DNA from: Planctomycetota bacterium
Lineage (GTDB): Bacteria; Planctomycetota; Planctomycetia; Pirellulales; PALSA-1355
Direction of reading: 5' to 3'
DNA length: 64,000 bases
Assembly: GCA_003389325.1 (NCBI GenBank)
Contig: QQVE01000015.1
Coordinates: forward strand, 45,152-109,151
How positions within the stretch are numbered: position 1 is the stretch's first letter; every line of letters starts with the position of its first letter. The translations under genes and the position numbers were made by a program. Below the pieces are notes generated by a model. The model ran no database searches. It saw only the letters and a program-made list of their open reading frames with translations, and was not told where the DNA came from. Shown here piece after piece: positions 52,863 through 61,702 of this stretch.

Positions 52863-52899
52863 CGGGTGTCGCCCCCCGCGGGGCGGCACCCGTTTTTTT
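52863..52899 (+). terminator. nrdJ terminator
   Basis: CGGGTGTCGCCCC (52863-52875) pairs with GGGGCGGCACCCG (52880-52892) with one mismatch, followed by seven T. Confidence 0.85.
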
Positions 52900-52944
52900 G
52901 TTGCTCGACAAGTCCTCAGATGAGTGCGTCAGTCCCAGGACCGT

Positions 52945-53147
52945 GGGCCAACGGCCCAACCTGCTTAAGCCAGGGGCAACGTCCCTGGACTCATCGACCC
53001 GCTAAAATTACTCACTGAGCCCCAACGGGGCGTCCTTTCGTTCGCTCACAAAGGGCGCCCCCTTGGGGCTTGGAAATGGTGGCCCCGTTTGGTTCCCGGG
53101 GCGTTGCCGGCGTTGCCCCGGGCTTAAGCAGGTCGGGCCGTTGGCCC
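52945..53147. repeat. dispersed repeat family D, 203-base inverted repeat
   Basis: Terminal inverted repeats of 27 bases begin GGGCCAACGGCCC (52945-52957) and end GGGCCGTTGGCCC (53135-53147), each followed inwards by ACCTGCTTAAGCC or its complement. Inside are more palindromes with AAC loops, CCAGGGGCAACGTCCCTGG (52970-52988) and GCCCC-AAC-GGGGC (53020-53032). It lies behind the nrdJ terminator. Confidence 0.8.
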
Positions 53148-53184
53148 GCACCAGAACTGGCAATCGCGCGCATATCCACTCGGC

Positions 53185-53424
53185 CTAGTGCACATCCGCC
53201 AGGAAAGCATCCACGTCCCACTCCGTGCCCTCGCCCCGATCAAGCTGGTCGAGCCCGCGCTGCACTTCGCGACGAACGTAGTCCTCCCACAGCGTCGGCA
53301 AGGCATGCTCGTCGACAATCAAATAGACCTTGTTGGTCTCGTCGTCTTCGACGCGGAGCGGTTTGGCAGGTTCTTGCCGTAAGGCCGCTCGAATCTCATC
53401 GGCGTTGGAAAGCTTGGGAGCCAT
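53185..53424 (-). CDS. small acidic antitoxin-like protein (79 aa)
   Basis: A 79-aa acidic protein starting MAPKLSNADEIRAALRQEPA, with KVYLIVDEHALPTLWEDYVR and the end GLDQLDRGEGTEWDVDAFLADVH (in outline). The final 'DRGEGTEWD' segment resembles the C-terminal, toxin-binding part of many CopG/RelB-type antitoxins, but no toxin gene is adjacent (the next gene on either side is unrelated). ATG 53424 has no Shine-Dalgarno; TACAAT lies six bases before it. An ATG at 53442 is possible. It could be a relic or a solitary regulator. Confidence 0.55.
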   Translation of the reverse strand: MAPKLSNADEIRAALRQEPAKPLRVEDDETNKVYLIVDEHALPTLWEDYVRREVQRGLDQLDRGEGTEWDVDAFLADVH

Positions 53425-53430
53425 ACCGGC

Positions 53431-53436
53431 ATTGTA
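53431..53436 (-). promoter_or_regulatory. -10 element abutting a start codon
   Basis: TACAAT on the minus strand, six bases from the ATG at 53424, with no ribosome site; a leaderless start is inferred. Confidence 0.4.
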
Positions 53437-53551
53437 CCACACGGTCGCTCAACGCGAATCGCGTCGTGTCCACAACGCAGTGCGAATCCGTTTCTCGGCA
53501 ACCGCGGATCTGCTATCGTAAGCCTGTCATCAGCCCCGCGAGACAACTGCC

Positions 53552-54028
53552 ATGCCCACACTCACCATCGACGGCGACGTCGCATCGCCGGCCACGTTTT
53601 CCTTCGACGATCTGGCGGCGCTCGACCAGAGCATGCAGGTCGTTGACGTCAGCCGCATCGACCCGAAGCGCCAGGGCGACGCGGTCACGCTGGCCGGGTT
53701 GCTTTCCCGCGTGCAGCCGAAACCGTCGGTCAAGTACATCACGCTGCACGCCTCGAAGGACGACTTCCATGCCAGCATTCCGCTCGAGGCGGTGCAAGAC
53801 CGGGCCATGCTGATCTACCGGCTCGAAGGCGGTCCGCTGCCCGAGAAAGCCGGCGGGCCGGTGCGGTTTTACATCCCCGACTTCGCGGCCTGCCACACGG
53901 CCGAAGTCGACGAGTGTGCCAACGTCAAGTTCGTCGACCGCATCGAACTCACCGCCGAGCGCGGCCACGACAACCGTCCCCAGGACGAAAAACAGCACGC
54001 CGCGCTGCACGAGAACGAGTCGCAATAG
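53552..54028 (+). CDS. oxidoreductase molybdopterin-binding-domain protein (small)
   Basis: A 158-aa protein matching the sulfite-oxidase/YedY-type molybdopterin domain in short form: LTIDGDVASPATFSFDDLAA (about 4-23), DAVTLAGLLSRVQPKPSVKY, ITLHASKDDFHASIPLEAV and GGPVRFYIPDFAACHTAEVDECANVKFVDRIEL (in outline, about 103-135). Full-length members are twice as long and carry a cofactor-ligating Cys in the first half, which I do not see here, so cofactor binding is doubtful. No signal peptide. ATG at 53552 with GCTATCGTA upstream as possible -10. Confidence 0.7.
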   Translation: MPTLTIDGDVASPATFSFDDLAALDQSMQVVDVSRIDPKRQGDAVTLAGLLSRVQPKPSVKYITLHASKDDFHASIPLEAVQDRAMLIYRLEGGPLPEKAGGPVRFYIPDFAACHTAEVDECANVKFVDRIELTAERGHDNRPQDEKQHAALHENESQ

Positions 54029-54085
54029 CGCGCCAGTCATTCGCACCGCGCGTCGAGCGAAGCGCGTCGCGCGACCATCGCCCGC

Positions 54086-54478
54086 TCAGACGGGCCAGCC
54101 AAACCCCAACTGGCCCAGCCGGTGCAGAAAGATCACGGCGCCGACCGTCGCAGCTCCCACGGCCGCGGTCAGCACGGCTCCGCTGGCGATATCCAGCGCG
54201 CGGCGAAGGCGATCGTTTTCCTCTTCGGTGATCGCCCGGGCCAGGTGCTCAAGCGCCGTGTTGAACAACTCGGCCACCAGCACCACCGTCACGCACAGGA
54301 CCAGCAGACACCACTCGCGGCGCCCCACCCGCAGTTGGGCGGCGGTGGCGATCACCGCCAGCGCCGCGGCCAGATGGATCACGAAGTTGCGCTGCGTGCG
54401 CACCGCGTCCACGATTCCCGCGATGGCCAGGTGAAAGCGGGGAATCCAGGTCGGCGGCCGGCGGACAAATCGGCTCAT
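54086..54478 (-). CDS. dgkA: diacylglycerol kinase / undecaprenol kinase (DgkA family)
   Basis: A 130-aa integral membrane kinase. After a basic start (MSRFVRRPPTWIPRFHLAIA) come TQRNFVIHLAAALAVIATAA, a second helix RREWCLLVLCVTVVLVAELFNTALEHL (in outline, about 57-83) with the conserved Glu-x-x-Asn-x-Ala-x-Glu active-site pattern, NDRLRRALDIASGAVLTAAV, and a third helix. This is DgkA/UndK-like; in bacteria it recycles undecaprenol or diacylglycerol. ATG 54478 has GAGG at six bases. Confidence 0.85.
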   Translation of the reverse strand: MSRFVRRPPTWIPRFHLAIAGIVDAVRTQRNFVIHLAAALAVIATAAQLRVGRREWCLLVLCVTVVLVAELFNTALEHLARAITEEENDRLRRALDIASGAVLTAAVGAATVGAVIFLHRLGQLGFGWPV

Positions 54479-55182
54479 TTCGCGCCTCGGTTGGGGGGAA
54501 CTACTTGCCCTTCGTGCTGCGCTTGCCCAGTGTGGCGCAAGCGGCACGCGGTCATTGAAACGCCAGCGTCCGCGCACGCAAAGCCCAGCCGCACGGCAAT
54601 CGCTGCTGCCAGCCACGCCAGCGACGGGGGGAATCTTCCCACCGGCCAAAGTGCATGTTGTGTGCAAAAATCCGCCAGAAACTGACGTTGACCTTTATTT
54701 CCCCGGGGAGTTAGGTTGGTCGCCTGACGGTCACCTCGGCTTTGTTTGCAACTTCGTTTCGTGGCTTTCGTATTCGCTTGCCGCACGTCCCCTGGTGCGA
54801 ACCAGCAAGCGCGAACCAAAAAGCAACCAGCCGCTCCTTGATGAGCGGTGCCACGAACGCGAAGGCAAACCGAAAGCGACTTTGCGTGACCGGCGGCGCC
54901 GAATCCGGGGCAAGGTGGGACGCACGCGAGCTTGCCATGGATTCCACGCCAAAGGCGGCGCCCGAGGCCGCCGACGCTACCCGCTGTGTGTCCCGCACCG
55001 CATTGTCGCTGCTGGTCGCACCACCATCGTCCGACAACGTCGCACGCCGGCCTAACACCACCCCAGGGCCCTCGTGCCGCGTCGTCCGACGAGTTGGGCA
55101 CGCCCGCGCGTGCAATACCTCGCGCTCGAAGCGACGAACAGAACAATGTAGGAGTAAAGCAAGAAAGTAGAAGGAGTCTCAG
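54479..55182. other. 704-base intergenic region, no convincing gene
   Basis: Frames on both strands cross it but none has the codon bias of neighbours. TTGACC-17-TTAGGT at 54689-54717 may be a promoter for csrA, giving a leader of over 400 bases. GCACG-CCC-GCGTGC at 55101 is a small hairpin. Two GGA motifs precede the csrA ATG (TGTAGGAGTA, GAAGGAGTC) and could be CsrA sites. Confidence 0.4.
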
Positions 55183-55374
55183 ATGCTGGTGCTCACGCGC
55201 AAAAAGAACGAACGGGTCATCATCGGAGGGAACGTCGAGGTGACCGTCATAGAAATCCGCGGCGATCGGGTCAAGCTGGGCTTCGCCGGTCCGCCCGAAG
55301 TGCCGATTCACCGCGAGGAAGTGTTCCGCCGGATCGAGTCGCCCGAGTCCGAATCCGAGTCGGCGGCCCGCTAA
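55183..55374 (+). CDS. csrA: carbon storage regulator CsrA
   Basis: A 63-aa RNA-binding regulator. MLVLTRKKNERVIIGGNVEV is the canonical start, followed by TVIEIRGDRVKLGFAGPPEVPIHREEVF, with the binding-face Leu4 and Arg near 44, and an acidic Glu/Ser-rich tail. CsrA dimers bind GGA-containing leaders and repress or stabilise mRNAs. The upstream AAGGAG and a second GGA motif make autoregulation plausible. A strong terminator follows at 55411. No flagellar gene is adjacent. Confidence 0.96.
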   Translation: MLVLTRKKNERVIIGGNVEVTVIEIRGDRVKLGFAGPPEVPIHREEVFRRIESPESESESAAR

Positions 55375-55410
55375 ACCCCCGGGCCTGGTGGTTCTCGAGC
55401 AAGTCGCAGA

Positions 55411-55447
55411 AAGCGTCCGCAACGTCAAGAATCACGGACGCTTTTTT
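55411..55447 (+). terminator. csrA terminator
   Basis: AAGCGTCCG (55411-55419) pairs with CGGACGCTT (55435-55443) and is followed by a T run to 55447. Confidence 0.85.
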
Positions 55448-55611
55448 GCTGCGCTGGCCGGCCAATTCGCGCATGACGCAGGCCACCCAGTCACCGCCCT
55501 CACTGGCATGACGCCCTTTGCGTTAAGAAGAAACTCTGGGCGCTGTCGAACTGCCTGCCTCCGGTGCGTCATGATGGTGGCAAGGTTAATCGCTGTCCCA
55601 CGATACATGCC

Positions 55612-56127
55612 ATGAAACGCTCTCTGGCCATCCTCGGCAGCGCTCGCAGCGACGGCAACACGGCCGGGGCGCTGGCGCGCCTGGTGCACGACCTGCCCTG
55701 CGACGTCGTCGACCTGGCGGCGCTCGAGCTGGCACCGTTCTCCTACGTGCGAGACTATCGCGACGACGACCCGTTTCTGCCGCTGGTCGAGCGCATCGTC
55801 GAGGCGCCGCTCACCATCCTGGCTACGCCCGTCTACTGGTATTCGTACTCGACGTCGATGAAGACGTTCGTCGATCGCTTCACCGATTTGCTGTTCTGGC
55901 ACAAACCGCTGGGCCGCCGCTTGCGCGGATGCGCGTTTGCGTTGCTCTCCACCGGCAGCGGGCCGGAGCCGGCGGCCCTGTTGAACGAGACCTTTGATAG
56001 CTTTTGCGGCTACCTGGGCATTCGCAACCTGGGCACGATCTACGCGGCCGAAAACGGCCCGTTTCATCCCGATTCGCCGGTCGAGCGCATCCGGGCCTAC
56101 ATTCGCCAGAACGCCGGCGCGTCGTGA
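55612..56127 (+). CDS. NADPH-dependent FMN reductase family protein
   Basis: A 171-aa flavodoxin-fold protein. The FMN phosphate loop is LGSARSDGNTAGALARLVHD (about 8-27); ILATPVYWYSYSTSMKTFVDRF (about 65-86, in outline) is the flavin-ring-binding loop of the NAD(P)H-dependent FMN reductase/iron-sulfur flavoprotein family, and LLSTGSGPEPA follows. It is a likely soluble NAD(P)H-quinone or FMN reductase. ATG 55612 is preferred to the upstream one because of the family start MKRSLAILGSARS. It is a single gene. Confidence 0.87.
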   Translation: MKRSLAILGSARSDGNTAGALARLVHDLPCDVVDLAALELAPFSYVRDYRDDDPFLPLVERIVEAPLTILATPVYWYSYSTSMKTFVDRFTDLLFWHKPLGRRLRGCAFALLSTGSGPEPAALLNETFDSFCGYLGIRNLGTIYAAENGPFHPDSPVERIRAYIRQNAGAS

Positions 56128-56420
56128 CCGGCAAAACCCGAGCGCGCGAGAACCGCGCGGGTCCTGGGGGCGTAGTAAGGAGTAGCCTTTCGCGGCATCG
56201 CGGGTCTCGTGGTGCGCGAACGCGTCACGTCAAATCGCCTGTTTCCAGATGGGTGGCGGGACAGGAACCCTGACGACGGGGGCCGTTTTTCCGGCAAACT
56301 CAGGGCCCCTCGTTGCGAGCCGGGGCCGCAGAGATTATCGTCTAGCCTAGGGCTCAATGTACTTTTATCCCGCCTGCGTTTTCACGCCTTAAACCCAATC
56401 ACTTCAAGGAGTGCCCGACT

Positions 56421-57746
56421 ATGTCGTACCTGACCGATCGTCGTCGATTCCTCAAGAGCACGGCGCTGACCGGCGTCGGTGTTTTCGTGGCCGGCAAGGC
56501 CGCGGCCGAGGACAGCAAGTCTCCCAACGAGCGGATTCGCTTCGCCTGTATCGGCGTCGGCGGCAAGGGCGGCAGCGACTCGCGCGATGCCGGCAGCCAC
56601 GGAGACGTGGTCGCCATCTGCGACGTCGACGACAACACCCTGGAGAAGGCGGGCAGCCGCTTCTTCAAGAACGCCAAGCGGTACAACGACTACCGCAAGA
56701 TGTTCGACGAGATGGGCGGCGACATCGACGCGGTCACCGTCAGCACTCCCGACCACATGCACGCCCCGGTCTCGGCCATGGCCATGCGGATGGGCAAGTC
56801 CTGCTTCACCCAGAAGCCGCTGACCCGCACCATCTGGGAAGCCCGCCAACTGGGCGAGATCGCCAAGGAAATGAACGTGGCCACGCAGATGGGCAACCAG
56901 GGCACGGCCAGCAACTCGCTCCGCAAAACGTCGCAGTTGCTCCGCGCCGGCGCGGTGGGCAACGTCAAGGAAGTGCACGTCTGGACCAATCGTCCGATCT
57001 GGCCGCAGGGTGGACCTCGCCCGGCCGAAGCCCCGGTGCCGGAGAACGTGCATTGGGATCTGTGGCTCGGCTGCGCTCCAGAGCGCCCCTACGCTCCCGG
57101 CTACCACCCCTTTGCCTGGCGCGGCTGGTGGGACTTCGGCTCGGGCGCCTTGGGCGACATGGCCTGCCACACGGTGAACATGCCGTTCATGGCCTTCGAC
57201 CTCCGCGACCCGACCGGCGTGCAGGCCACCACCTCGGGCCACAACCACGACAGCTATCCCAAGTGGTCGATCATCACCTACGACTTCCCGGCCAACGGCG
57301 AGCGCGAAGCCTGTCAGATGGTCTGGTACGACGGCGGCAAGAAGCCCTCGCCCGATTTGTTCGAAGGCGAACCGGTCAGCGAGACCGGTGTGCTGGTGAT
57401 CGGCGACAAGGGCAAGCTGTTTGCTCCCGGCGACTACTGCGAGAAGGGCTACAAGCTCCTGGCCGGCGCCACCGACGAATCGGTCGAGTTCGAAGCCTCG
57501 CCCGGTCACTTCGAAGAGTACGTGCGTGCCATCAAGGGTGGCCAGCAAGCCCGCAGCAACTTCGGCGACTATGCCGCTCCGCTGACCGAGACGATTCTGC
57601 TGGGCAACCTGGCCGTGTGGGCCGCCGACCAGCCGGACTCGCCCGGCAAGAAGATCGAGTGGGATGCCCAGGCGCTCGAAGCGACCAACGCCCCCGAAGT
57701 GGCCTCGGTCATCAAGCCCGAGTACCGCGAGGGCTACAAGCTCTAA
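56421..57746 (+). CDS. Gfo/Idh/MocA-family oxidoreductase with Tat signal
   Basis: A 441-aa exported dehydrogenase. The Tat signal is DRRRFLKSTALTGVGVFVAG (about 6-25). The NAD(P) Rossmann part shows IRFACIGVGGKGGSDSRDAG (about 40-59), VVAICDVDDNTLEKAG and ITVSTPDHMHAPVSAMAMRM-like VTVSTPDHMHAPVSAMAMR with the conserved Lys in KPLTRTIWEARQLGE (about 133). The C-terminal substrate domain begins at NVKEVHVWTNRPIWPQGG and has GDMACHTVNMPFMAF. Planctomycetes carry large numbers of these; substrates are often sugars. ATG at 56421 after AAGGAG. A terminator lies at 57766. Confidence 0.93.
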   Translation: MSYLTDRRRFLKSTALTGVGVFVAGKAAAEDSKSPNERIRFACIGVGGKGGSDSRDAGSHGDVVAICDVDDNTLEKAGSRFFKNAKRYNDYRKMFDEMGGDIDAVTVSTPDHMHAPVSAMAMRMGKSCFTQKPLTRTIWEARQLGEIAKEMNVATQMGNQGTASNSLRKTSQLLRAGAVGNVKEVHVWTNRPIWPQGGPRPAEAPVPENVHWDLWLGCAPERPYAPGYHPFAWRGWWDFGSGALGDMACHTVNMPFMAFDLRDPTGVQATTSGHNHDSYPKWSIITYDFPANGEREACQMVWYDGGKKPSPDLFEGEPVSETGVLVIGDKGKLFAPGDYCEKGYKLLAGATDESVEFEASPGHFEEYVRAIKGGQQARSNFGDYAAPLTETILLGNLAVWAADQPDSPGKKIEWDAQALEATNAPEVASVIKPEYREGYKL

Positions 57747-57765
57747 GCCAAACGCGTTAAACTGA

Positions 57766-57810
57766 AACGGCTGCGGCGTGCCAGCAAGCGCGTCGCAGCC
57801 GTTCTTTTAT
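57766..57810 (+). terminator. terminator of the Gfo/Idh/MocA gene
   Basis: AACGGCTGCG (57766-57775) pairs with CGCAGCCGTT (57794-57803), followed by CTTTTATT. Confidence 0.8.
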
Positions 57811-57856
57811 TCCCACCTACCCCCATACGCGCCGCCTCGCGCGGCACGCCGCCACC

Positions 57857-59218
57857 ATGTCGCATCGCGTCTTGTTGTTCCCGCTGATTTGTCTCGGCCT
57901 CGCCCTGTCGCTGTCGCTCTCGGGCTGCAAGCCCGCCAGTGAAAAGCAATCCGACTCCGGCGAGGAGTCCGCCGCCGCAGCCAAGGCCGGCGACAAGGAA
58001 CAGGAAGCCGCGCCGGAAGAAGCCGAAGCCGAGACCGCCCAGGACGATCCGGCCGTGGTCGAAGCCATCGAGAAAAACCGCGGCCAGGTCACGCGCGATA
58101 AGGACGGCAACGTCACGGCGGTGTCGTTCAACACGCCGCAGGTCAAGGAGTTCGACCTGGCCTCGCTCGAAAAGCTGCCCCATCTGACCGAGCTCGAACT
58201 GTGGGGTGCCGAGATCGACGACGAATCGCTCGACAAGCTGGCCAATCTCGAGCTCGAAAAGCTCGGCCTGGAAAACACCGAAATCACCGACGCCGGACTG
58301 GCCAAGCTGGCAGCGATCCCCACGCTCAAGTCGCTCAACCTGCGCCGCTCGTCCTACCTGACCGACGCCGCGCTTGAACACCTGACCAAGCTGCCGAATC
58401 TCGAAGTGTTGATCCTGCTGTACAACAACTTCGGCGACCCCGGCATGGAATACGTGGCCAAGCTGCCCAAGCTGCGGGTGCTCGATCTGCGCGGCTGCGT
58501 GCTGGTGACCGACGCGGGACTTGAATCCCTGGCCGCGCTCGAAAACCTCGAACGGCTCAAGCTCCGCAACCCCAACGTCTCCGACGCCGGGCTCGAAGCG
58601 CTGGCCCGGCTGACCAAGATGAAAGGCATCGGCTTCGAAGACGCGGCCATGCTCAGCGATCAGGGCCTGGCCGGGCTGAAAGACATGAAGAAGCTCGACG
58701 AGCTCTACCTCATGCGCACCAACATCACCGACGAGGGGCTCCAGCACCTCGAAGGACTCGACGACATGAAGCGCCTCGAGCTGCGGGCCACCGGCGTCGA
58801 CGGCTCGGGCCTGAAACACCTCAAGGGCATGTCCAAGCTCGTCGTGCTCGACCTGGCCGAAACGCCGGCCGGCGACGAGGGCCTCGAGCACATCGAAGGA
58901 ATGACCAGCCTCGAACAGCTCGACCTGTGGAATACGCTGGTCACCGACGAGGGCCTGCCGCACCTGAAGGACCTGGTGAACCTCAAGTATCTCAACCTCG
59001 ACGGCACCCGCACGACCGACGAGGGGCTCAACAACCTCGAGAAGCTCACCAACCTCGAACGGCTCAACCTGGCCAACACCCAGATCACCGACGAAGGGCT
59101 CGAGCACCTCACGGGACTCAAGAATCTCAAGGAGCTCACGCTCAGCTTCACCTCGACCACGCCCGAGGGTCACGCCAAGCTGAAGGAATCGCTCCCCGAC
59201 GTGAAGATCATCTACTAG
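57857..59218 (+). CDS. leucine-rich repeat lipoprotein
   Basis: A 453-aa lipoprotein. The signal ends LSLSLSGC with Cys about 24, followed by a disordered Glu/Ala-rich stretch (about 25-70). Residues about 90-445 are a regular solenoid of some fourteen RNI-type repeats of about 24 residues, with the consensus TDAGLexLakLxnLexLxLxn (for example ITDAGLAKLAAIPTLKSLNL, LTDAALEHLTKLPNLEVLIL, VSDAGLEALARLTKMKGIGF, TTDEGLNNLEKLTNLERLNL). It is anchored at the periplasmic face of a membrane and probably binds other proteins. ATG at 57857; no adjacent functional partner. Confidence 0.88.
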   Translation: MSHRVLLFPLICLGLALSLSLSGCKPASEKQSDSGEESAAAAKAGDKEQEAAPEEAEAETAQDDPAVVEAIEKNRGQVTRDKDGNVTAVSFNTPQVKEFDLASLEKLPHLTELELWGAEIDDESLDKLANLELEKLGLENTEITDAGLAKLAAIPTLKSLNLRRSSYLTDAALEHLTKLPNLEVLILLYNNFGDPGMEYVAKLPKLRVLDLRGCVLVTDAGLESLAALENLERLKLRNPNVSDAGLEALARLTKMKGIGFEDAAMLSDQGLAGLKDMKKLDELYLMRTNITDEGLQHLEGLDDMKRLELRATGVDGSGLKHLKGMSKLVVLDLAETPAGDEGLEHIEGMTSLEQLDLWNTLVTDEGLPHLKDLVNLKYLNLDGTRTTDEGLNNLEKLTNLERLNLANTQITDEGLEHLTGLKNLKELTLSFTSTTPEGHAKLKESLPDVKIIY

Positions 59219-59354
59219 TCGCGCGCACGGCCACCGCAAAACGGCCGTAATTCGGCCATCGAACCCCGATGGTCCCCCGGGGGCTGGATCGATAGAATGT
59301 GGGCTCGCGATTGGCCCCTTCGATCCCCAGGCAACTCCGGCTGGAACGCTCGGC

Positions 59355-61664
59355 ATGGCAGCTCAGACCACGGAAAAGCGGTCTCAAGCAGCTTCCCCTT
59401 CTCCCTACGCCCACGAACCCTACGTTCCCGACGCCACCGAGCTGCGCGAGTTCACCTGGGGTGCCGTGCTGGCCGGCGTGATCCTGGGCATCGTGTTCGG
59501 CGCGTCGTCCCTGTACCTGGTGCTGAAGATCGGCATGACCGTCTCGGCCTCGATCCCCGTGGCCGTGCTGTCGATCACGCTGTTTCGCGTGTTGGCCAAG
59601 GTCTTCCGCCTGCGGCCGGCAACCATTCTCGAAAACAACATCGTGCAGACCACCGGCTCGGCCGGCGAGTCGATCGCCTTCGGCCTGGGCGTGACGATTC
59701 CCGCGCTGTTGCTCCTGGGGCACGACATGACGATCGTCCGCGTGATGACCGTCGGCTGCCTCGGCGGGCTGCTCGGCATTCTGATGATGATCCCGCTGCG
59801 GCGGGCGTTCATCGTGCAGCAGCACGGCAAGCTGCGCTATCCCGAGGGCACCGCCTGTGCCGAAGTGCTGATCGTCGGCGAGGAAGGCGGCGCCACCGCC
59901 CGCACCGTGTTCGTCGGCTTCGGGCTGGCGTTCATCTACAAGTTCTGCATGGACGTGCTGCACCTCTGGAAGTACAAGCTCGACGTGGCGCTGTCGACCG
60001 CCAGCGGGCGCGGCCTGCGCGGCGGCGTGCTGGGCGGCGAAGTCGCGCCCGAGCTGCTGGGCGTGGGTTACATCATCGGTCCGCGGATCGCTTCGATCAT
60101 GGTTTCCGGCGGTGTGCTGGCCTACCTGGTCATCGCGCCGATGATCGTGATGTTCGGCGACGGGCTTCAGCAGCCCTTGGCCCCCGCGACCGAGAAGCTG
60201 ATCAGCGAAATGTCGGTCGACGAGCTGCGCGACGAATACATCCTGTTCATCGGTGCCGGCGCGGTAGCCACGGGCGGCATCATCAGCATGTTTCAGGCCC
60301 TGCCGCTGATCTTCCACTCGATCCGCGGCGCGATGGCCGACCTGGCCGCCATCCGCGAAAAAGGCAAAGGCGAGCGGGCCAAGCTCCCCCGCACCGAGCG
60401 CGACATGCCGCTGTGGGTCGTCGTGGTGGGCAGCCTGGCGCTGATCGTGGCACTGGCGGCGCTGCCGCAATTGGGGCTGGGCCTCGGATTGACCGGCTTC
60501 GTCGGCGGCACGCTGATCGTGCTGTTCGGCTTCCTGTTCGTCACGGTGTCGTCCCGCCTGACCGGCGAAATCGGCTCGTCGTCGAATCCCATTTCCGGCA
60601 TGACCGTGGCCACGCTGCTGCTCACCTGCCTGGTGTTCGTGATGATGGGCAACACCGACAAGCCGGCCACGCTCACGGCGCTGACCATCGCCGCGGTGGT
60701 GTGCATCGCGGCTTCCAACGGCGGCACCACCTCGCAGGACCTCAAAACCGGCTACCTCGTCGGCGGCACCCCCTGGCTGCAACAGGTCGCCATCCTGATC
60801 GGCGCGCTCACCTCGGCCCTGGTCATCGGGCTGACGCTGCAACTGCTCAACGACTCGGGCACGGTCTACACGCGCAAGGCCGAGTACGTGCCGAACGTGC
60901 GGATCGCCGCCAAGGATCTACAGCGGCTCGACCAGATGGAGAAGCCCGGCGGCGCGTACGCCGACGAGGACGACAACACCTACCACGTGCTGCTGGCCGC
61001 CGAGGGCGAATACCCCGGCGTGCCCGCGGGCAAGTATCTGGTCAACGACCAGGGGCTGATCGTCTACATGGTCGATCCGGCCATCAACGGCAGGCTCAAA
61101 GAGCGCGACGACGGCACCACCGTCACCAACAAGCTACAGGCCCCCAAGACGCGGCTGATGGCCGTGATCATCGACGGCATCCTCAACGGCAAGCTGCCGT
61201 GGGAGCTGGTGATCCTCGGCGCGCTGATTTCCATCGTGCTCGAACTGGCCGGCGTGTCGTCGTTGCCCTTTGCCGTGGGCGTTTACCTGCCGCTGCAAAC
61301 CTCGGTGCCGATCTTCATCGGCGGCATGGTCCGCTACGCGGCCGACAAGCTAGGCGGCTCGACCGACGCCGACTCCGACAGCAGCCCGGCCGTCCTGCTC
61401 AGCTCGGGCTACATCGCCGGCGGTTCGATTGCCGGGGTCTTGATCGGCTTTCTGGCCTTCAAGCAAGAGTGGCTCAACAAACTCAACCTGTCGTACGTCG
61501 ACCCGGCGAACCCGGAAGCCGAGCCGATCCTGCCGGCCTGGTGGTCGGACAGTCCCTGGCCGGCGGCGGCCTGCTTCGCGGGCCTGGTCTTCACACTCTT
61601 CCTGACTGGCGTGGGTGTCCTGTTCCGCGGGGCGCTGGCCGCCAAGCGCTCCGGCGGCAAGTAA
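59355..61664 (+). CDS. OPT-family oligopeptide (peptide/siderophore) transporter
   Basis: A 769-aa integral membrane protein with about 15 helices. EFTWGAVLAGVILGIVFGAS (about 33-52), YLVLKIGMTVSASIPVAVLS, ENNIVQTTGSAGESIAFGLG (about 94-113, the OPT signature), LRYPEGTACAEVLIVGEEGG and GTTSQDLKTGYLVGGTPWLQQ are OPT hallmarks. A cytoplasmic loop (about 510-590) carries YVPNVRIAAKDLQRLDQMEK and an Asp/Glu-rich stretch. Bacterial OPTs import short peptides by proton symport. ATG 59355. It precedes an exported peptidase by 38 bases, a sensible peptide-feeding pair. Confidence 0.92.
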   Translation: MAAQTTEKRSQAASPSPYAHEPYVPDATELREFTWGAVLAGVILGIVFGASSLYLVLKIGMTVSASIPVAVLSITLFRVLAKVFRLRPATILENNIVQTTGSAGESIAFGLGVTIPALLLLGHDMTIVRVMTVGCLGGLLGILMMIPLRRAFIVQQHGKLRYPEGTACAEVLIVGEEGGATARTVFVGFGLAFIYKFCMDVLHLWKYKLDVALSTASGRGLRGGVLGGEVAPELLGVGYIIGPRIASIMVSGGVLAYLVIAPMIVMFGDGLQQPLAPATEKLISEMSVDELRDEYILFIGAGAVATGGIISMFQALPLIFHSIRGAMADLAAIREKGKGERAKLPRTERDMPLWVVVVGSLALIVALAALPQLGLGLGLTGFVGGTLIVLFGFLFVTVSSRLTGEIGSSSNPISGMTVATLLLTCLVFVMMGNTDKPATLTALTIAAVVCIAASNGGTTSQDLKTGYLVGGTPWLQQVAILIGALTSALVIGLTLQLLNDSGTVYTRKAEYVPNVRIAAKDLQRLDQMEKPGGAYADEDDNTYHVLLAAEGEYPGVPAGKYLVNDQGLIVYMVDPAINGRLKERDDGTTVTNKLQAPKTRLMAVIIDGILNGKLPWELVILGALISIVLELAGVSSLPFAVGVYLPLQTSVPIFIGGMVRYAADKLGGSTDADSDSSPAVLLSSGYIAGGSIAGVLIGFLAFKQEWLNKLNLSYVDPANPEAEPILPAWWSDSPWPAAACFAGLVFTLFLTGVGVLFRGALAAKRSGGK

Positions 61665-61702
61665 TCGCCCGCTACTTCCACCTATGACGAGGCTCTCGAT
61701 CC

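Noticed and set aside
53185..53424. Complete toxin-antitoxin system
   Set aside because: The small protein resembles an antitoxin at its C-terminus, but no toxin-sized gene is next to it on either side.
54475..55428. 317-aa minus-strand frame over the dgkA-csrA spacer
   Set aside because: It overlaps csrA and has no recognisable segment; amino-acid composition and codon bias do not match neighbouring genes.
59208..60842. 544-aa minus-strand open frame
   Set aside because: Antisense to the OPT transporter gene, with a His/Gln/Arg-rich composition and no domain.
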